Source: Bacillota bacterium (lineage in GTDB: Bacteria; Bacillota; Clostridia; Lachnospirales; CAG-274). Taken from it: 64,000 nucleotides of DNA. Within the stretch, counting starts at the first letter, position 1; every line of letters starts with the position of its first letter. The notes below the pieces were generated by a model, which did not search any database, was not told where the DNA came from, and saw only the letters and a list, made by a program, of their open reading frames with translations. Shown in pieces: positions 7,861 to 17,321 of the stretch. The stretch is from assembly GCA_017444985.1 (NCBI GenBank), contig JAFSVK010000003.1, forward strand, positions 1-64,000, given 5' to 3'. A program made the position numbers and the translations under genes.

Positions 7861-10165
7861 TAATATTCTGGAGATCAAAAATTTAAACTTCTGCTATCCC
7901 CAAAAGGATACCTTATCTCTTGCGGATATAAACCTTAATGTAAAACAGGGGGAGATACTTCTCATATGCGGCAGAAGCGGTAGCGGAAAGACCACACTTT
8001 TAAGGTGTCTTAAGACCCTTCTTGAACCCGTGGGAGAAAAATCGGGCGATATACTTTTTAAAAGCAAGCCTTTGGGAGAGTATTCTCCACGGGAACAGGC
8101 GGAAAATATAGGTTTTGTGCAACAAAGCCCCGAAGATCAAATAGTTACCGACACCGTTTGGCACGAGCTTGCCTTTGGCCTTGAATCCTTAGGTGTGAAA
8201 AACAAAGATATAAAATTAAAGCTGGCGGAAGTTTCATCATTTTTGGATATAGGGCATATTTTCCAAAGGAAGACCGCCTCACTTTCGGGAGGCGAAAAAC
8301 AGATAGTTGCCCTTGCCTCGGTGCTTACATTAAAGCCGGAAATAATAATACTTGATGAGCCTCTCTCTCAGCTTGACCCGGCCTGTGCCAAAAAGTTTAT
8401 ATCCCTTTTGCTTAGGGTAAACAGAGAGCTGGGTATAACACTTATGATCTCCGAACATATAACGGAAAATATATTTCCCTTTGCTCACAGGGTACTTATT
8501 ATGGAAGCGGGGCGTATTACGGCAGACCTTCCCCCAAGAGAGATTTTAAAAGAGGAAAAGAGCAAAAACATATCCCTTTTACTGCCTACCCCTGCCAGAA
8601 TATACCTTTCAAAGCCTGTGGGTACTCCCCCTTTAAACTGTGGAGAGGCAAGAAACTATCTTTATAATTTTAAGGAATTTTCCCCTGTGGAAATACCCGT
8701 TTTCAAAGAGGGGGAGGCTGTTATCACCGCCTCGGAGCTTGCCTTTTCCTACGGTGAAGAAGAGATACTTAAAAGTGTGGATCTTAAAGTATACAAAAAC
8801 GAGTTTTTCGCTGTGGTAGGACAAAACGGCAGTGGTAAAAGTACTCTTGTAAGCCTTCTTTCGGGTATTTTGAAAAAGAACGGGGGGAAACTTAAAACAA
8901 AGGGTAAAGTACTGCTTTTGCCCCAAGACCCACGATACTTATTTGCCCAAAACAGCTTAAAAGAAGAAAACTTAGATAAAGAAACGGTGCGTGCTCTCGG
9001 TATAGAGCACCTTTTACCCTTCCACCCCTTTGATATTTCGGGAGGAGAGCTTCAAAAGGCGGCTCTTGCCAAAATACTCTCCCTTTCCCCCGATATACTC
9101 ATTATAGATGAGCCTACAAAGGGTGTGGACGGCTATTCCAAAGCCCTTATAGGCTCCTACCTTAAAAGCCTTGATATTACGGTAGTTGCCGTAAGCCACG
9201 ATCTGGACTTTTGTGGGGAGTTTGCAGACAGATGCGCCTTTCTCTTTAACGGAGAGATAGCCACCACCGCCCCTACTCATGAGTTTTTTGTAAAAAACAG
9301 CCTTTACACCACGCAAGCCTCTTCCATATCAAAAGATATTATAGAAGGTGCCGTGACCGCAAAGGAGATAATACACGCCATAGGCGCAGAGGAAGAAAGC
9401 TCGGGGGATATACCCCCTCCGCCTCCAAAAACGGAGGGACTTGTAAAAAACACCCTTTCCATGGAAAGAAAAAAGAAAAAAAGGCTTCTTTTGGCGCTTC
9501 CCCTTATACTGCTTTTTATACCCCTTGTAATATACATAGGTATAAAATATTTTAACGACAGAAAGTATTTTTTTATAAGTACCGCCATACTTCTTATTTC
9601 ATTTATGCCCTTTGTGGCTGTATTTGAAAGTAAGAGCATAAAAAAAAGAGAGCTTGTTATAATAGCCCTTTTATCCGCTCTTTGCTGTGTGGGCAGACTC
9701 ATATTTTTCCCCTTCCCCGCCATAAAACCCCTTACCGCCCTTGTGGTGATATCGGGGGTGTCTATGGGAGCGGAAGCGGGCTTTGCCGTAGGTGCTGCGG
9801 GAAGTTTACTCAGCAACTTCTATTTCGGTCAGGGGCCTTGGACACCTTGGCAAATGTTTGCCTACGGTATTATAGGTTTTATATCGGGAATATTTTTTTC
9901 CCTTACAAAAATAAAGAAAACAAGTATAAATCTTGGGATATTCGGCTTTCTATCGGTACTTTTAATATACGGACCCATAATGAACCCCGCCTCGGTGCTT
10001 ACGGCTCAACCCAATGCCGATATGAAGCAGATACTTGCCTCTTTTGCGGTAGGTATATCCTTTGATATGATACATGCGGTAAGTACCGTAATATTTATGC
10101 TCTCTATCTCCGAGCCTATTATAAAAAGGCTTGAGAGAATAAAGATAAAATACGCTATATTATAA
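7853..10165 (+). CDS. Fused ECF transporter: two ATPase domains plus S component
   Basis: 770 residues from ATG 7853, which follows GAAGAGG. ATPase 1 (about 1-240) has Walker A GRSGSGKTT, Q-loop VQQSPEDQ, signature LSGGE and Walker B IIILDEPLSQ. ATPase 2 (about 283-490) has GQNGSGKST, signature SGGELQKAA and ILIIDEPTKG. After a Pro-rich linker (IPPPPPKTEG) come two helices and then a six-helix S component (about 600-770) with GVSMGAEAGFAVGAAGSLLS and GQGPWTPWQ. This joins EcfA, EcfA' and EcfS in one chain. The riboswitch and DUF4430 neighbours point to cobalamin or another corrinoid as substrate. Only that specificity is inferred. Confidence 0.88.
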   Translation: MSDNILEIKNLNFCYPQKDTLSLADINLNVKQGEILLICGRSGSGKTTLLRCLKTLLEPVGEKSGDILFKSKPLGEYSPREQAENIGFVQQSPEDQIVTDTVWHELAFGLESLGVKNKDIKLKLAEVSSFLDIGHIFQRKTASLSGGEKQIVALASVLTLKPEIIILDEPLSQLDPACAKKFISLLLRVNRELGITLMISEHITENIFPFAHRVLIMEAGRITADLPPREILKEEKSKNISLLLPTPARIYLSKPVGTPPLNCGEARNYLYNFKEFSPVEIPVFKEGEAVITASELAFSYGEEEILKSVDLKVYKNEFFAVVGQNGSGKSTLVSLLSGILKKNGGKLKTKGKVLLLPQDPRYLFAQNSLKEENLDKETVRALGIEHLLPFHPFDISGGELQKAALAKILSLSPDILIIDEPTKGVDGYSKALIGSYLKSLDITVVAVSHDLDFCGEFADRCAFLFNGEIATTAPTHEFFVKNSLYTTQASSISKDIIEGAVTAKEIIHAIGAEEESSGDIPPPPPKTEGLVKNTLSMERKKKKRLLLALPLILLFIPLVIYIGIKYFNDRKYFFISTAILLISFMPFVAVFESKSIKKRELVIIALLSALCCVGRLIFFPFPAIKPLTALVVISGVSMGAEAGFAVGAAGSLLSNFYFGQGPWTPWQMFAYGIIGFISGIFFSLTKIKKTSINLGIFGFLSVLLIYGPIMNPASVLTAQPNADMKQILASFAVGISFDMIHAVSTVIFMLSISEPIIKRLERIKIKYAIL

Positions 10166-10179
10166 AAGGAGGTGTTTGT

Positions 10180-13100
10180 GTGATTACAGACACAAAAAGA
10201 AAGATCTCTTTATTTCTCGTTCTTGTGCTGAGCCTTGTCAGCTGTATAAGCTTTCAAAGCTTCGGAGCGGGAAGCGTAAGGTTTATACTTACGGGAGATA
10301 CACAGCACTCCGAGGGTGCCCACCTTTCTTATGAAACTTGGGTAGACACCACGGTAGATCTAGAGGGAGATAATGCGGATGTTCTTATGAACAACGCCCT
10401 TACTTCCCTGGGCTATGAGGTAGGCTATTCCTACGGCTACCTCGACTCCGTAACATCCCCGGGAGTTATTAGCTTAGGCTCGGGTACAAACGGCAACAAC
10501 TCGGGCTGGATGTTCATGGTAAACGGCGAGATCCCTCCCGTTGGAATGTCGGACTATGTATTAAACGACGGAGATGTATTTGAAGTTTTCTATGTAGACG
10601 ACTACATGGCTGAAATTTACGGCTACACTCTTACCATAGAGCCAAGCGATGCCAATGTTACCATATACGACAAAAACGGCGATGTAGTGGAAAAGTCCCC
10701 TTGGGGCGACTACTACGCTCTTACCTACGGTAATTACACCTACTCCGCTACCCTTAACGGCAAAACTGCCTTAGGTAGCTTTACCGTAAACTCTCCCACT
10801 CCCCTACTTAAAATAGAAAGTGGCATAAATACCCTTAATTTTAAGCTTACAACAGACTCCGTACACTCCGAAGGGGAACATAAGGAGTATGTAACGGCTA
10901 TAGACGAAGATGTTACATACAACACGGGTGTAGCATTTACGGATATATTTAAAACCGTTCTTGCAAATAAAAATTACAGCTGTGAGTTTAACAGCTACAA
11001 CTTCCTTGACTCCGTAACGGACCCTCAAGGCGTAAAGCTTGGAAGCTATACCAACGGTGCAAACTCGGGCTGGATGTTTAAAGTAAACGGCACTATACCC
11101 GATTACGGTATGGATAGCTATGTACCCACCTCGGGAGACAAGGTAGAAGTTTTCTATGTAGATGACTATATGGCTGAAATTTACGGCTACAGCCTTGCCC
11201 TTAGCCTTACCCCCGAAAATATAGACTTCTCCATATACGATAAAACAGGAAATAAAGTTGAAAAAAGCCCTTGGGGCGACTACTATGCCCTTATATACGG
11301 TGATTACACATACACAGCCTCAAAAGAAGGCTATGTTACCAAAAAAGGCAGTTTTACCGTAAACACCCCCACCCCCGCCCTTGTCGTAGCCCTTTCCGAG
11401 GCTTCCGCAGAAAATGTTAAAACAGGCATACCCGAAATAGCTCAGGCTCCCACGGCAGACGATACATCTTCCCCTCTGTGGAGAACAAAGCTTAATGTAG
11501 GCTATGCAGGCTTTAGCGGTATCGCCGAAGATGACGGCTATATATATAATGCGGCAAACAATGTTTTAAGAAAAATAGACAAAACAAGTGGTGCCGTGGT
11601 AAAAGAGGCTACTCTTCTTACCTCCATAGGCTATAACTACTTCTTGGGTTCAAGTAACGAGAGCATATTTGTACAACTCTCCGATGGCAGAGTACAGGCA
11701 TTTAACAAAGAACTTGTATCTCTGTGGGTAAGTGAGGCACCTTCCTTTAAGGAAGTACAGGGTATATCCCCCATATACTGCGACGGAAATTACCTTTATG
11801 CCGCTACCCTCTCCACAAATCCTTCAAAGGGCTACGGCTGTATTTACTGCGTATCCCTTGAAGATGAGGACAGCACCGACACTACCGAGACCAAAAACAT
11901 ACTTTGGCAGTTTACTCCCGACAGTGCAGGCAATTATGCAGGCTTCTATTGGTCGGGTGCTTGCCCCGTAGGGGATAAGTATATTGCCATAGGCAGCGAA
12001 AACGGAAACTTTTATGTTTTAAACAAGGCTACGGGCGCGCAGGTATCTGCCCTTAAGGTATCCGAGGCAGCCGTAAGGACTACCCCCGTATACTACGAAG
12101 GAAGCCTCTACTTTACAAGCTATGACGGTTATGTAAACAAGGTAACTGTAAATGAGGCTACAGGCGAGCTTTCAAGCCTTAAACGTATAAAAGTAGCGGA
12201 AAACGCCGTATCCTCTTCGGGAAAATGCGTAGTATACAACAACAAAGTATATGTAGGCTCTAACGGAAGCGGTTATTCTTTAGGCTATATATCCGTAATT
12301 GACAGTGAACTTAAAAACATACTCTACAGCTTTGAGACCTCGGGCTCCGTTACGGCTAATCCCTTTGCGGCAACAAAATACGGTGTTATAAATGTTTACT
12401 TTACCGTAAACTCACCCGAAGGACCCCTTTATATACTTACGGATAGTGGAGAAGATATATCCATATCAAACTACTACCTCCCCGAGGGTGAATACGCACA
12501 GTACTGCATACACTCCCCCCTTGTGGATGAAAACGGCACCCTCTTCTATCAAAATGATTCGGGCTACCTTACAGCCCTTAAGAAGAACACCGCAATATCC
12601 GAAGAAACCTCCACCGAAGTCACCTCTTCCCTTACCGAAACTTCTACGGAAGAGACTACAAGACACTATTCAAGCGGTGGTGGCGGCGGTGGCTCCTCAT
12701 CTTCTTTTGTAACAATAAGCGCTTGTGTTATAGGTGATGACCTCCATCCCGATAGCGCACATAAAAACTATGTTTATTGGGCAGATGAAAGAAACTACAC
12801 CTTCTCAAAGGGTACCACAGTATCACAGGCTTTAAAGAAGCTCTTTGACGATGCTTCCCTTACCTGTGACGGTCTTGAAAGCGGATATATACGCTCCGTA
12901 ACAAGTGCCGATGGCGTCACCTTGGGAGAATTTGACAACGGTGTAAACTCGGGCTGGGTATATACCATAAACGGTTCTCAACCCAACAAAGCCATAAACG
13001 AATATGTGCTTTCAAACGGTGATGTTCTTGTATTCTGCTACGTAGACGATTACACCAAGGAAACAGGCTCTTCAAAGGTAAGAACAGGCTCAGATGAAGA

Positions 13101-13722
13101 GACCTCTACCACGGAAGTAACTGAAACCACCACAGAAGAAGTTCCCGAATCTGTAACATACGAGAACACGGAAGTTATCACAAGCAACCCTTCAAATTTC
13201 GCCTTTGATGATGTAGAGGAAGACTACTTCGCCTACACCGCTATAAATGAACTCAGCCAAAAAGGTATTTTAAAAGGCAGAGAAGAAGGTCTCTTCCTTC
13301 CCAAGGCAAACATTACAAGAGCCGAGGTAACAGCCCTTCTCTACAGACTCTCAAATGCCGAGGGTCGATACTCCCACAACTTTAAAGACGTGGAAGAGGG
13401 TGCTTGGTATGAAAACTATGTAGCCTGGGCATACGAAAAAGGCTATGTAAAAGGCACAAGCTCCGATACCTTCGCCCCCGATGAATACATTACAAGGCAG
13501 GACCTCTGCTGTATACTTGAAAGATACACAGACCTCTCCGCCTTCCCTCAAAGAGAATACCCCGAATTTAAAGACGAGAAAGAAATATCATCCTACGCAA
13601 AAACAGCCGTAGAGACTCTCTACAAAGCCTCAATAATAAACGGCTACCCGGACGGCACCTTCGCCCCCAAAGATAACATCACAAGAGCCGAGACTGCCGT
13701 AATGATATACGCTGTACTTTAA
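10180..13722 (+). CDS. SLH cell-surface protein with three DUF4430 modules and a beta-propeller
   Basis: 1180 residues from GTG 10180 after AAAGGAGG. Order: signal peptide (about 1-28); DUF4430 module 1 (about 30-148, NNSGWMFMVNGEIPPVGMS); a short PEGA-like strand domain; DUF4430 module 2 (about 212-345, NSGWMFKVNGTIPDYGMDS); a second PEGA-like domain; a PQQ-like beta-propeller of seven or eight repeats (about 430-805); a Ser/Thr/Gly linker; DUF4430 module 3 (about 845-970, NSGWVYTINGSQPN); a Thr/Glu linker; and three SLH repeats (about 1005-1180) with ITRAE or ITRQD motifs. SLH repeats bind pyruvylated wall polymers, so the protein should sit on the wall surface. As last gene of the B12-riboswitch operon it probably captures corrinoid for the transporter. 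Confidence 0.85.
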   Translation: MITDTKRKISLFLVLVLSLVSCISFQSFGAGSVRFILTGDTQHSEGAHLSYETWVDTTVDLEGDNADVLMNNALTSLGYEVGYSYGYLDSVTSPGVISLGSGTNGNNSGWMFMVNGEIPPVGMSDYVLNDGDVFEVFYVDDYMAEIYGYTLTIEPSDANVTIYDKNGDVVEKSPWGDYYALTYGNYTYSATLNGKTALGSFTVNSPTPLLKIESGINTLNFKLTTDSVHSEGEHKEYVTAIDEDVTYNTGVAFTDIFKTVLANKNYSCEFNSYNFLDSVTDPQGVKLGSYTNGANSGWMFKVNGTIPDYGMDSYVPTSGDKVEVFYVDDYMAEIYGYSLALSLTPENIDFSIYDKTGNKVEKSPWGDYYALIYGDYTYTASKEGYVTKKGSFTVNTPTPALVVALSEASAENVKTGIPEIAQAPTADDTSSPLWRTKLNVGYAGFSGIAEDDGYIYNAANNVLRKIDKTSGAVVKEATLLTSIGYNYFLGSSNESIFVQLSDGRVQAFNKELVSLWVSEAPSFKEVQGISPIYCDGNYLYAATLSTNPSKGYGCIYCVSLEDEDSTDTTETKNILWQFTPDSAGNYAGFYWSGACPVGDKYIAIGSENGNFYVLNKATGAQVSALKVSEAAVRTTPVYYEGSLYFTSYDGYVNKVTVNEATGELSSLKRIKVAENAVSSSGKCVVYNNKVYVGSNGSGYSLGYISVIDSELKNILYSFETSGSVTANPFAATKYGVINVYFTVNSPEGPLYILTDSGEDISISNYYLPEGEYAQYCIHSPLVDENGTLFYQNDSGYLTALKKNTAISEETSTEVTSSLTETSTEETTRHYSSGGGGGGSSSSFVTISACVIGDDLHPDSAHKNYVYWADERNYTFSKGTTVSQALKKLFDDASLTCDGLESGYIRSVTSADGVTLGEFDNGVNSGWVYTINGSQPNKAINEYVLSNGDVLVFCYVDDYTKETGSSKVRTGSDEETSTTEVTETTTEEVPESVTYENTEVITSNPSNFAFDDVEEDYFAYTAINELSQKGILKGREEGLFLPKANITRAEVTALLYRLSNAEGRYSHNFKDVEEGAWYENYVAWAYEKGYVKGTSSDTFAPDEYITRQDLCCILERYTDLSAFPQREYPEFKDEKEISSYAKTAVETLYKASIINGYPDGTFAPKDNITRAETAVMIYAVL

Positions 13723-13796
13723 AGAAGTAAAGCAAATAATAAGTAAATCTCTAAATTTTTAACTAAAACCACATAAAACAATTAACAGGCTGTGAA

Positions 13797-13832
13797 AAAC
13801 AAAAATTCGTTTTTCACAGCCTTTGTTTATTG
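13797..13832 (+). terminator. Intrinsic terminator of the corrinoid operon
   Basis: AGGCTGTGAAAAAC (13797-13810) pairs perfectly with GTTTTTCACAGCCT (13819-13832), giving a 14-bp stem followed by a T-rich tail. It separates the riboswitch operon from the Tad pilus operon. Apart from this and the promoter region near 13971-14025, the 13723-14077 gap holds nothing I recognise. Confidence 0.9.
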
Positions 13833-13970
13833 TTTTACAAATATTTTTAGTAAAAACATACAAATATAGAGTTTTATTTTTCATTTTATTGTAACATAAA
13901 ACAGCACTTTTAACGATGTTTTAACAATAAAACAGTAAAAATACATTAGTAATATTATACAAATGAGCAA

Positions 13971-14025
13971 TTTTTCAGCGAAAAAGATTGACAAAAAAAA
14001 AACAAATGTATAATAATACTATAAT
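13971..14025 (+). promoter_or_regulatory. Tad operon promoter with upstream palindrome
   Basis: The palindrome TTTTTCAGCGAAAAA (13971-13985) abuts TTGACA (13988-13993). TATAAT boxes follow at 14009-14014 (15-bp spacing) and 14020-14025. The same palindrome-plus-GATTGACA-plus-A-run arrangement precedes the surface protein gene at 39479. AGGAGG at 14064-14069 serves the TTG start at 14078. Confidence 0.65.
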
Positions 14026-14077
14026 ATACCTTATTTCAAAACTATTTTGATATATAGGTAACTAGGAGGCGAATATA

Positions 14078-15139
14078 TTGGTAAAGTTAGTTTTAGTTGA
14101 TAATGATGAATACTTTATAAAAGGATTTAGCAGATATATTTTGGAATATCAATCGAATATCGAAATTATCACTTATACCGATATTGAGGTTTTTAAAGCT
14201 TCCTTAGCATCTATAGCTTTTGACTTAGTACTCATATCGGAAATTTTTCCCATAGACGACAGTCTTAAAAATTTAAAAAACCTATTTATATTAAGTGATG
14301 AGACCTTTGAAGACGATACCTGCAAAAAAATAAACAAGTACCAAAAAACAGAAACTCTTTTAAAAGAAATCATGCTTGGATATGCCGAGCTTAAAGGAGA
14401 TAGGCGACTTATCACAAACAATGAAACTACTGTAAAGCTCATAGGTGTATATTCTCCCATAGGCGGTAGCGGAAAAACCACATTTTCCCTTGCTTTGGCA
14501 GGGTGTTTGGCAAAAAGGAATGTGGGTGTGTTGTATTTAAGTTTGGAAAAATTTTTCTCGGCAGAAAGGTATTTGGGAGAAAATTTAAACCCAGGGTTGT
14601 CCGAACTTTTTTTGAAATTAAAAAACAAGAGCGTAAGTATTTCATTTGACATAAACAAAAAAGTTCAAACAGACTCAAGCGGTGTAAAATATATCACTCC
14701 TCCCGAAAGTGCTATGGAATACGGAGAAATGACCGATGAAGAGATGGTCAAACTCATAAACGAAATAAGTTATTCAAATGTAGCAGATTATGTAATAATA
14801 GATTTTCCTACCGAATATAACGAAGGTGTCATAAACACATTAAGCAGCTTAGATACCATAGCTTTTATAGTAAATGAAGATAGTGCATCTATGCTAAAAG
14901 CTACGAAATTTGCAAAAGAATTTGACTTAATACCCTCTCTAAACTCTCTATACGATAAGGTATATTTATTCGCCAATAAAACACAAGGTAAAAGTCCTAC
15001 CCAGGTCTTACAAAATTTATATAAAAATAAATCTATACTTGGCTGTATACCAAATATGAACTTAGAGGGGATCACGGATATAAACAGCCTTTCCTCCGTA
15101 ATGGATGGTTATATGGCAGGATTTTTACAAATGTTGTAA
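14078..15139 (+). CDS. tadZ: TadZ/CpaE-like pilus localisation ATPase
   Basis: 353 residues starting at TTG 14078 after AGGAGG. An N-terminal receiver-like half (about 1-105, LVLVDNDEYF with the acidic pair) is followed by a ParA/MinD-type ATPase domain (about 118-350). That domain carries the deviant P-loop SPIGGSGKTT (about 126-135) and a Walker B VIIDFP. CpaE/TadZ proteins place the Flp pilus machine in the cell. It is first in a long same-strand run of tad genes, 12 bases before tadA. Confidence 0.82.
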   Translation: MVKLVLVDNDEYFIKGFSRYILEYQSNIEIITYTDIEVFKASLASIAFDLVLISEIFPIDDSLKNLKNLFILSDETFEDDTCKKINKYQKTETLLKEIMLGYAELKGDRRLITNNETTVKLIGVYSPIGGSGKTTFSLALAGCLAKRNVGVLYLSLEKFFSAERYLGENLNPGLSELFLKLKNKSVSISFDINKKVQTDSSGVKYITPPESAMEYGEMTDEEMVKLINEISYSNVADYVIIDFPTEYNEGVINTLSSLDTIAFIVNEDSASMLKATKFAKEFDLIPSLNSLYDKVYLFANKTQGKSPTQVLQNLYKNKSILGCIPNMNLEGITDINSLSSVMDGYMAGFLQML

Positions 15140-15151
15140 GGGAGGGGCGCT

Positions 15152-16489
15152 ATGCTCAGTAAAAACATACCCGGACAAATAGGGGATGTTGTTCAAGAGG
15201 CAGAAGAAAATGCAGTTATAGAACCTTCTATAAACGAAAACAAAAGCAAAGAGGAAACACTTTTTGATAGAGTGAGAAAAGAAGTTGACAGGAGAAGAGA
15301 TGCCAACAGAAATATTTCCGACAGCGAACTTATAGATATGATAAATGATATTGTATCCGAGCTGTCAAGAGAAAAATATATGAGCATATCTTCCAAAAAC
15401 GACCTCATACAAAGCGTTTACAATTCAATGAGAGGATTAGACGCTCTTCAGCCCTTGATAGACGACCCTCAAATAACGGAAATTATGATAAATGGTCCCG
15501 ACGATATTTTTATCGAAAAGGAAGGCCGACTTTTTAAAACAAACACGAAGTTTTCATCAGCTGAAAAGCTTGAGAATGTAATACAAAATATTGTTTCAAG
15601 CGTAAATAGAACTGTTAACGAAGCTTCCCCCATAGTAGATGCAAGATTGAAGGATGGCTCAAGAGTAAATGTTGTTTTACCGCCCATAGCTTTAAACGGA
15701 GCGACTGTTACCATAAGAAAATTCCCCGAAACACCCATGACAGTGGAAAAACTTATAGAATACGGTTCTATCACTCCGACGGTTGCCGATTTTCTGTTGC
15801 AGCTTGTAAAAGCAAAATACAATATTTTTATAAGCGGTGGTACAGGTTCTGGTAAAACAACATTTTTAAATGCTCTTTCCAACTTTATACCTAAGGATGA
15901 ACGTATTATCACTATTGAAGACAGTGCTGAGCTTCAAATAAAAGGTGTTGCAAACCTTGTTCGGCTTGAAACCAGAAATGCCAACATGGAGGGAAAAGGC
16001 GAGATAACCATAAGAGATCTTATAAAATCTTCCCTTAGAATGCGCCCCGAGAGGATAGTTGTAGGTGAGGTGAGAGGTGCAGAAGCCCTTGATATGCTTC
16101 AAGCTATGAATACAGGTCATGACGGTTCCCTTTCAACAGGACACGCCAATTCCACACAAGATATGCTCTCCCGTTTGGAAACTATGGTTCTACAAGGTGC
16201 GCAGATACCTATAGATGCCATCAGACAACAAATAGGTTCTGCGGTAGATGTTATTATACAACTTTCAAGACTGAGAGATAAGTCAAGAAGAACGGTGCAA
16301 ATAGTAGAAGTATTAGGATATGTAAGAGATGAAAACGGTAACGGATATGTAAAGCTAAATCCTCTTTTTGAATTTGTAGAAAAGGGTGAAGATGCCAATA
16401 AAAGAATAATCGGCGGACTGGAAAGAACAGAAAATCCCTTTATAAACACACATAAATTTAAAATGGCAGGAATAGAACCCTGTATATGA
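15152..16489 (+). CDS. tadA: TadA/CpaF pilus assembly ATPase
   Basis: 445 residues, a hexameric secretion ATPase of the CpaF/VirB11 branch that powers Flp pilus assembly on the cytoplasmic face. It shows an N-terminal helical domain, Walker A GGTGSGKT (about 229-236), an Asp box IITIEDSAEL (about 252-261), Walker B RIVVGEVRG (about 301-309) and a His box TGHDGSLSTGHANS (about 321-334). The length is normal. GGAGGGG precedes ATG 15152. Confidence 0.95.
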   Translation: MLSKNIPGQIGDVVQEAEENAVIEPSINENKSKEETLFDRVRKEVDRRRDANRNISDSELIDMINDIVSELSREKYMSISSKNDLIQSVYNSMRGLDALQPLIDDPQITEIMINGPDDIFIEKEGRLFKTNTKFSSAEKLENVIQNIVSSVNRTVNEASPIVDARLKDGSRVNVVLPPIALNGATVTIRKFPETPMTVEKLIEYGSITPTVADFLLQLVKAKYNIFISGGTGSGKTTFLNALSNFIPKDERIITIEDSAELQIKGVANLVRLETRNANMEGKGEITIRDLIKSSLRMRPERIVVGEVRGAEALDMLQAMNTGHDGSLSTGHANSTQDMLSRLETMVLQGAQIPIDAIRQQIGSAVDVIIQLSRLRDKSRRTVQIVEVLGYVRDENGNGYVKLNPLFEFVEKGEDANKRIIGGLERTENPFINTHKFKMAGIEPCI

Positions 16490-16497
16490 GGTAATAT

Positions 16498-17310
16498 ATG
16501 AATTACTTTAAAAAGAGAAAGCAACTAAAAAAGGACATAGCCATGTATGCCGTTACAGAAAACGGAAAAACAAATTACGCCTACTATGTTATGACAAAAC
16601 AGGAAAGTTTCTTCTACACAATTGTGGGAGTACTGCTTTTCGGACTTTTGGGCTTTACATTTTACAGAAGCATTATTGCAGTGGCTATTACAGGAGTTTT
16701 CGGTATATTCTTTCCCGACTATATGTATAAACTTCTGCTGAACAAACGCAAGGCAAACCTTAATATGCAATTTAAGGATCTTCTCTACTCCATATCCTCA
16801 AGCCTAAGTGCAGGCAGAAGTGTGGAGACGGCTTTTATGGAAGCCCCTAAAGATTTGGAAATGCTCTATCCCAATCCCGAGACCGATATCATAAAGGAAC
16901 TTGAATATATAAACAGTGGTCTCAGGTTAAACGAAACCATAGAAAGTCTTCTTTATGATTTTTCTCAAAGAAGCGGTGATGAGGACATTAAAAGCTTTGC
17001 AGATGTTTTTATAAGCTGTAAAAGAACAGGCGGTAACCTTATTGAGGTTGTAAGAATAACTTCAAACATTATTTCCGACAAAATAGAGATAAAAAAGGAT
17101 ATCGCATCCGGTCTGGTGGAGAAAAAGTTTGAACAAAAAGGTATGTGTGCTCTCATGCTCCTTGTAATATTGGGGCTTAGCTATATGTCGGGAGATTACA
17201 TGGACCCTATGTTCACCACAGTCCAGGGCAGGATCGCAATGACATTTGCCCTTCTCCTACTTATAGCAAGCTACTTTGTTGGAGAGAGGATCACAAATAT
17301 TCAAGTTTAG
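16498..17310 (+). CDS. tadB: TadB-like pilus inner-membrane platform protein
   Basis: 270 residues with hydrophobic segments near residues 38-75 and near the C-terminus (about 215-265). Between them is a cytoplasmic T2SSF-type helical domain that includes LLYSISSSLSAGRSVETAFM (about 96-115) and RRTGGNL-like KRTGGNLIEVV (about 177-187). With TadC it forms the membrane platform on which TadA acts. It starts 8 bases after tadA. Confidence 0.88.
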   Translation: MNYFKKRKQLKKDIAMYAVTENGKTNYAYYVMTKQESFFYTIVGVLLFGLLGFTFYRSIIAVAITGVFGIFFPDYMYKLLLNKRKANLNMQFKDLLYSISSSLSAGRSVETAFMEAPKDLEMLYPNPETDIIKELEYINSGLRLNETIESLLYDFSQRSGDEDIKSFADVFISCKRTGGNLIEVVRITSNIISDKIEIKKDIASGLVEKKFEQKGMCALMLLVILGLSYMSGDYMDPMFTTVQGRIAMTFALLLLIASYFVGERITNIQV

Positions 17311-17321
17311 GGGGTGAACGG

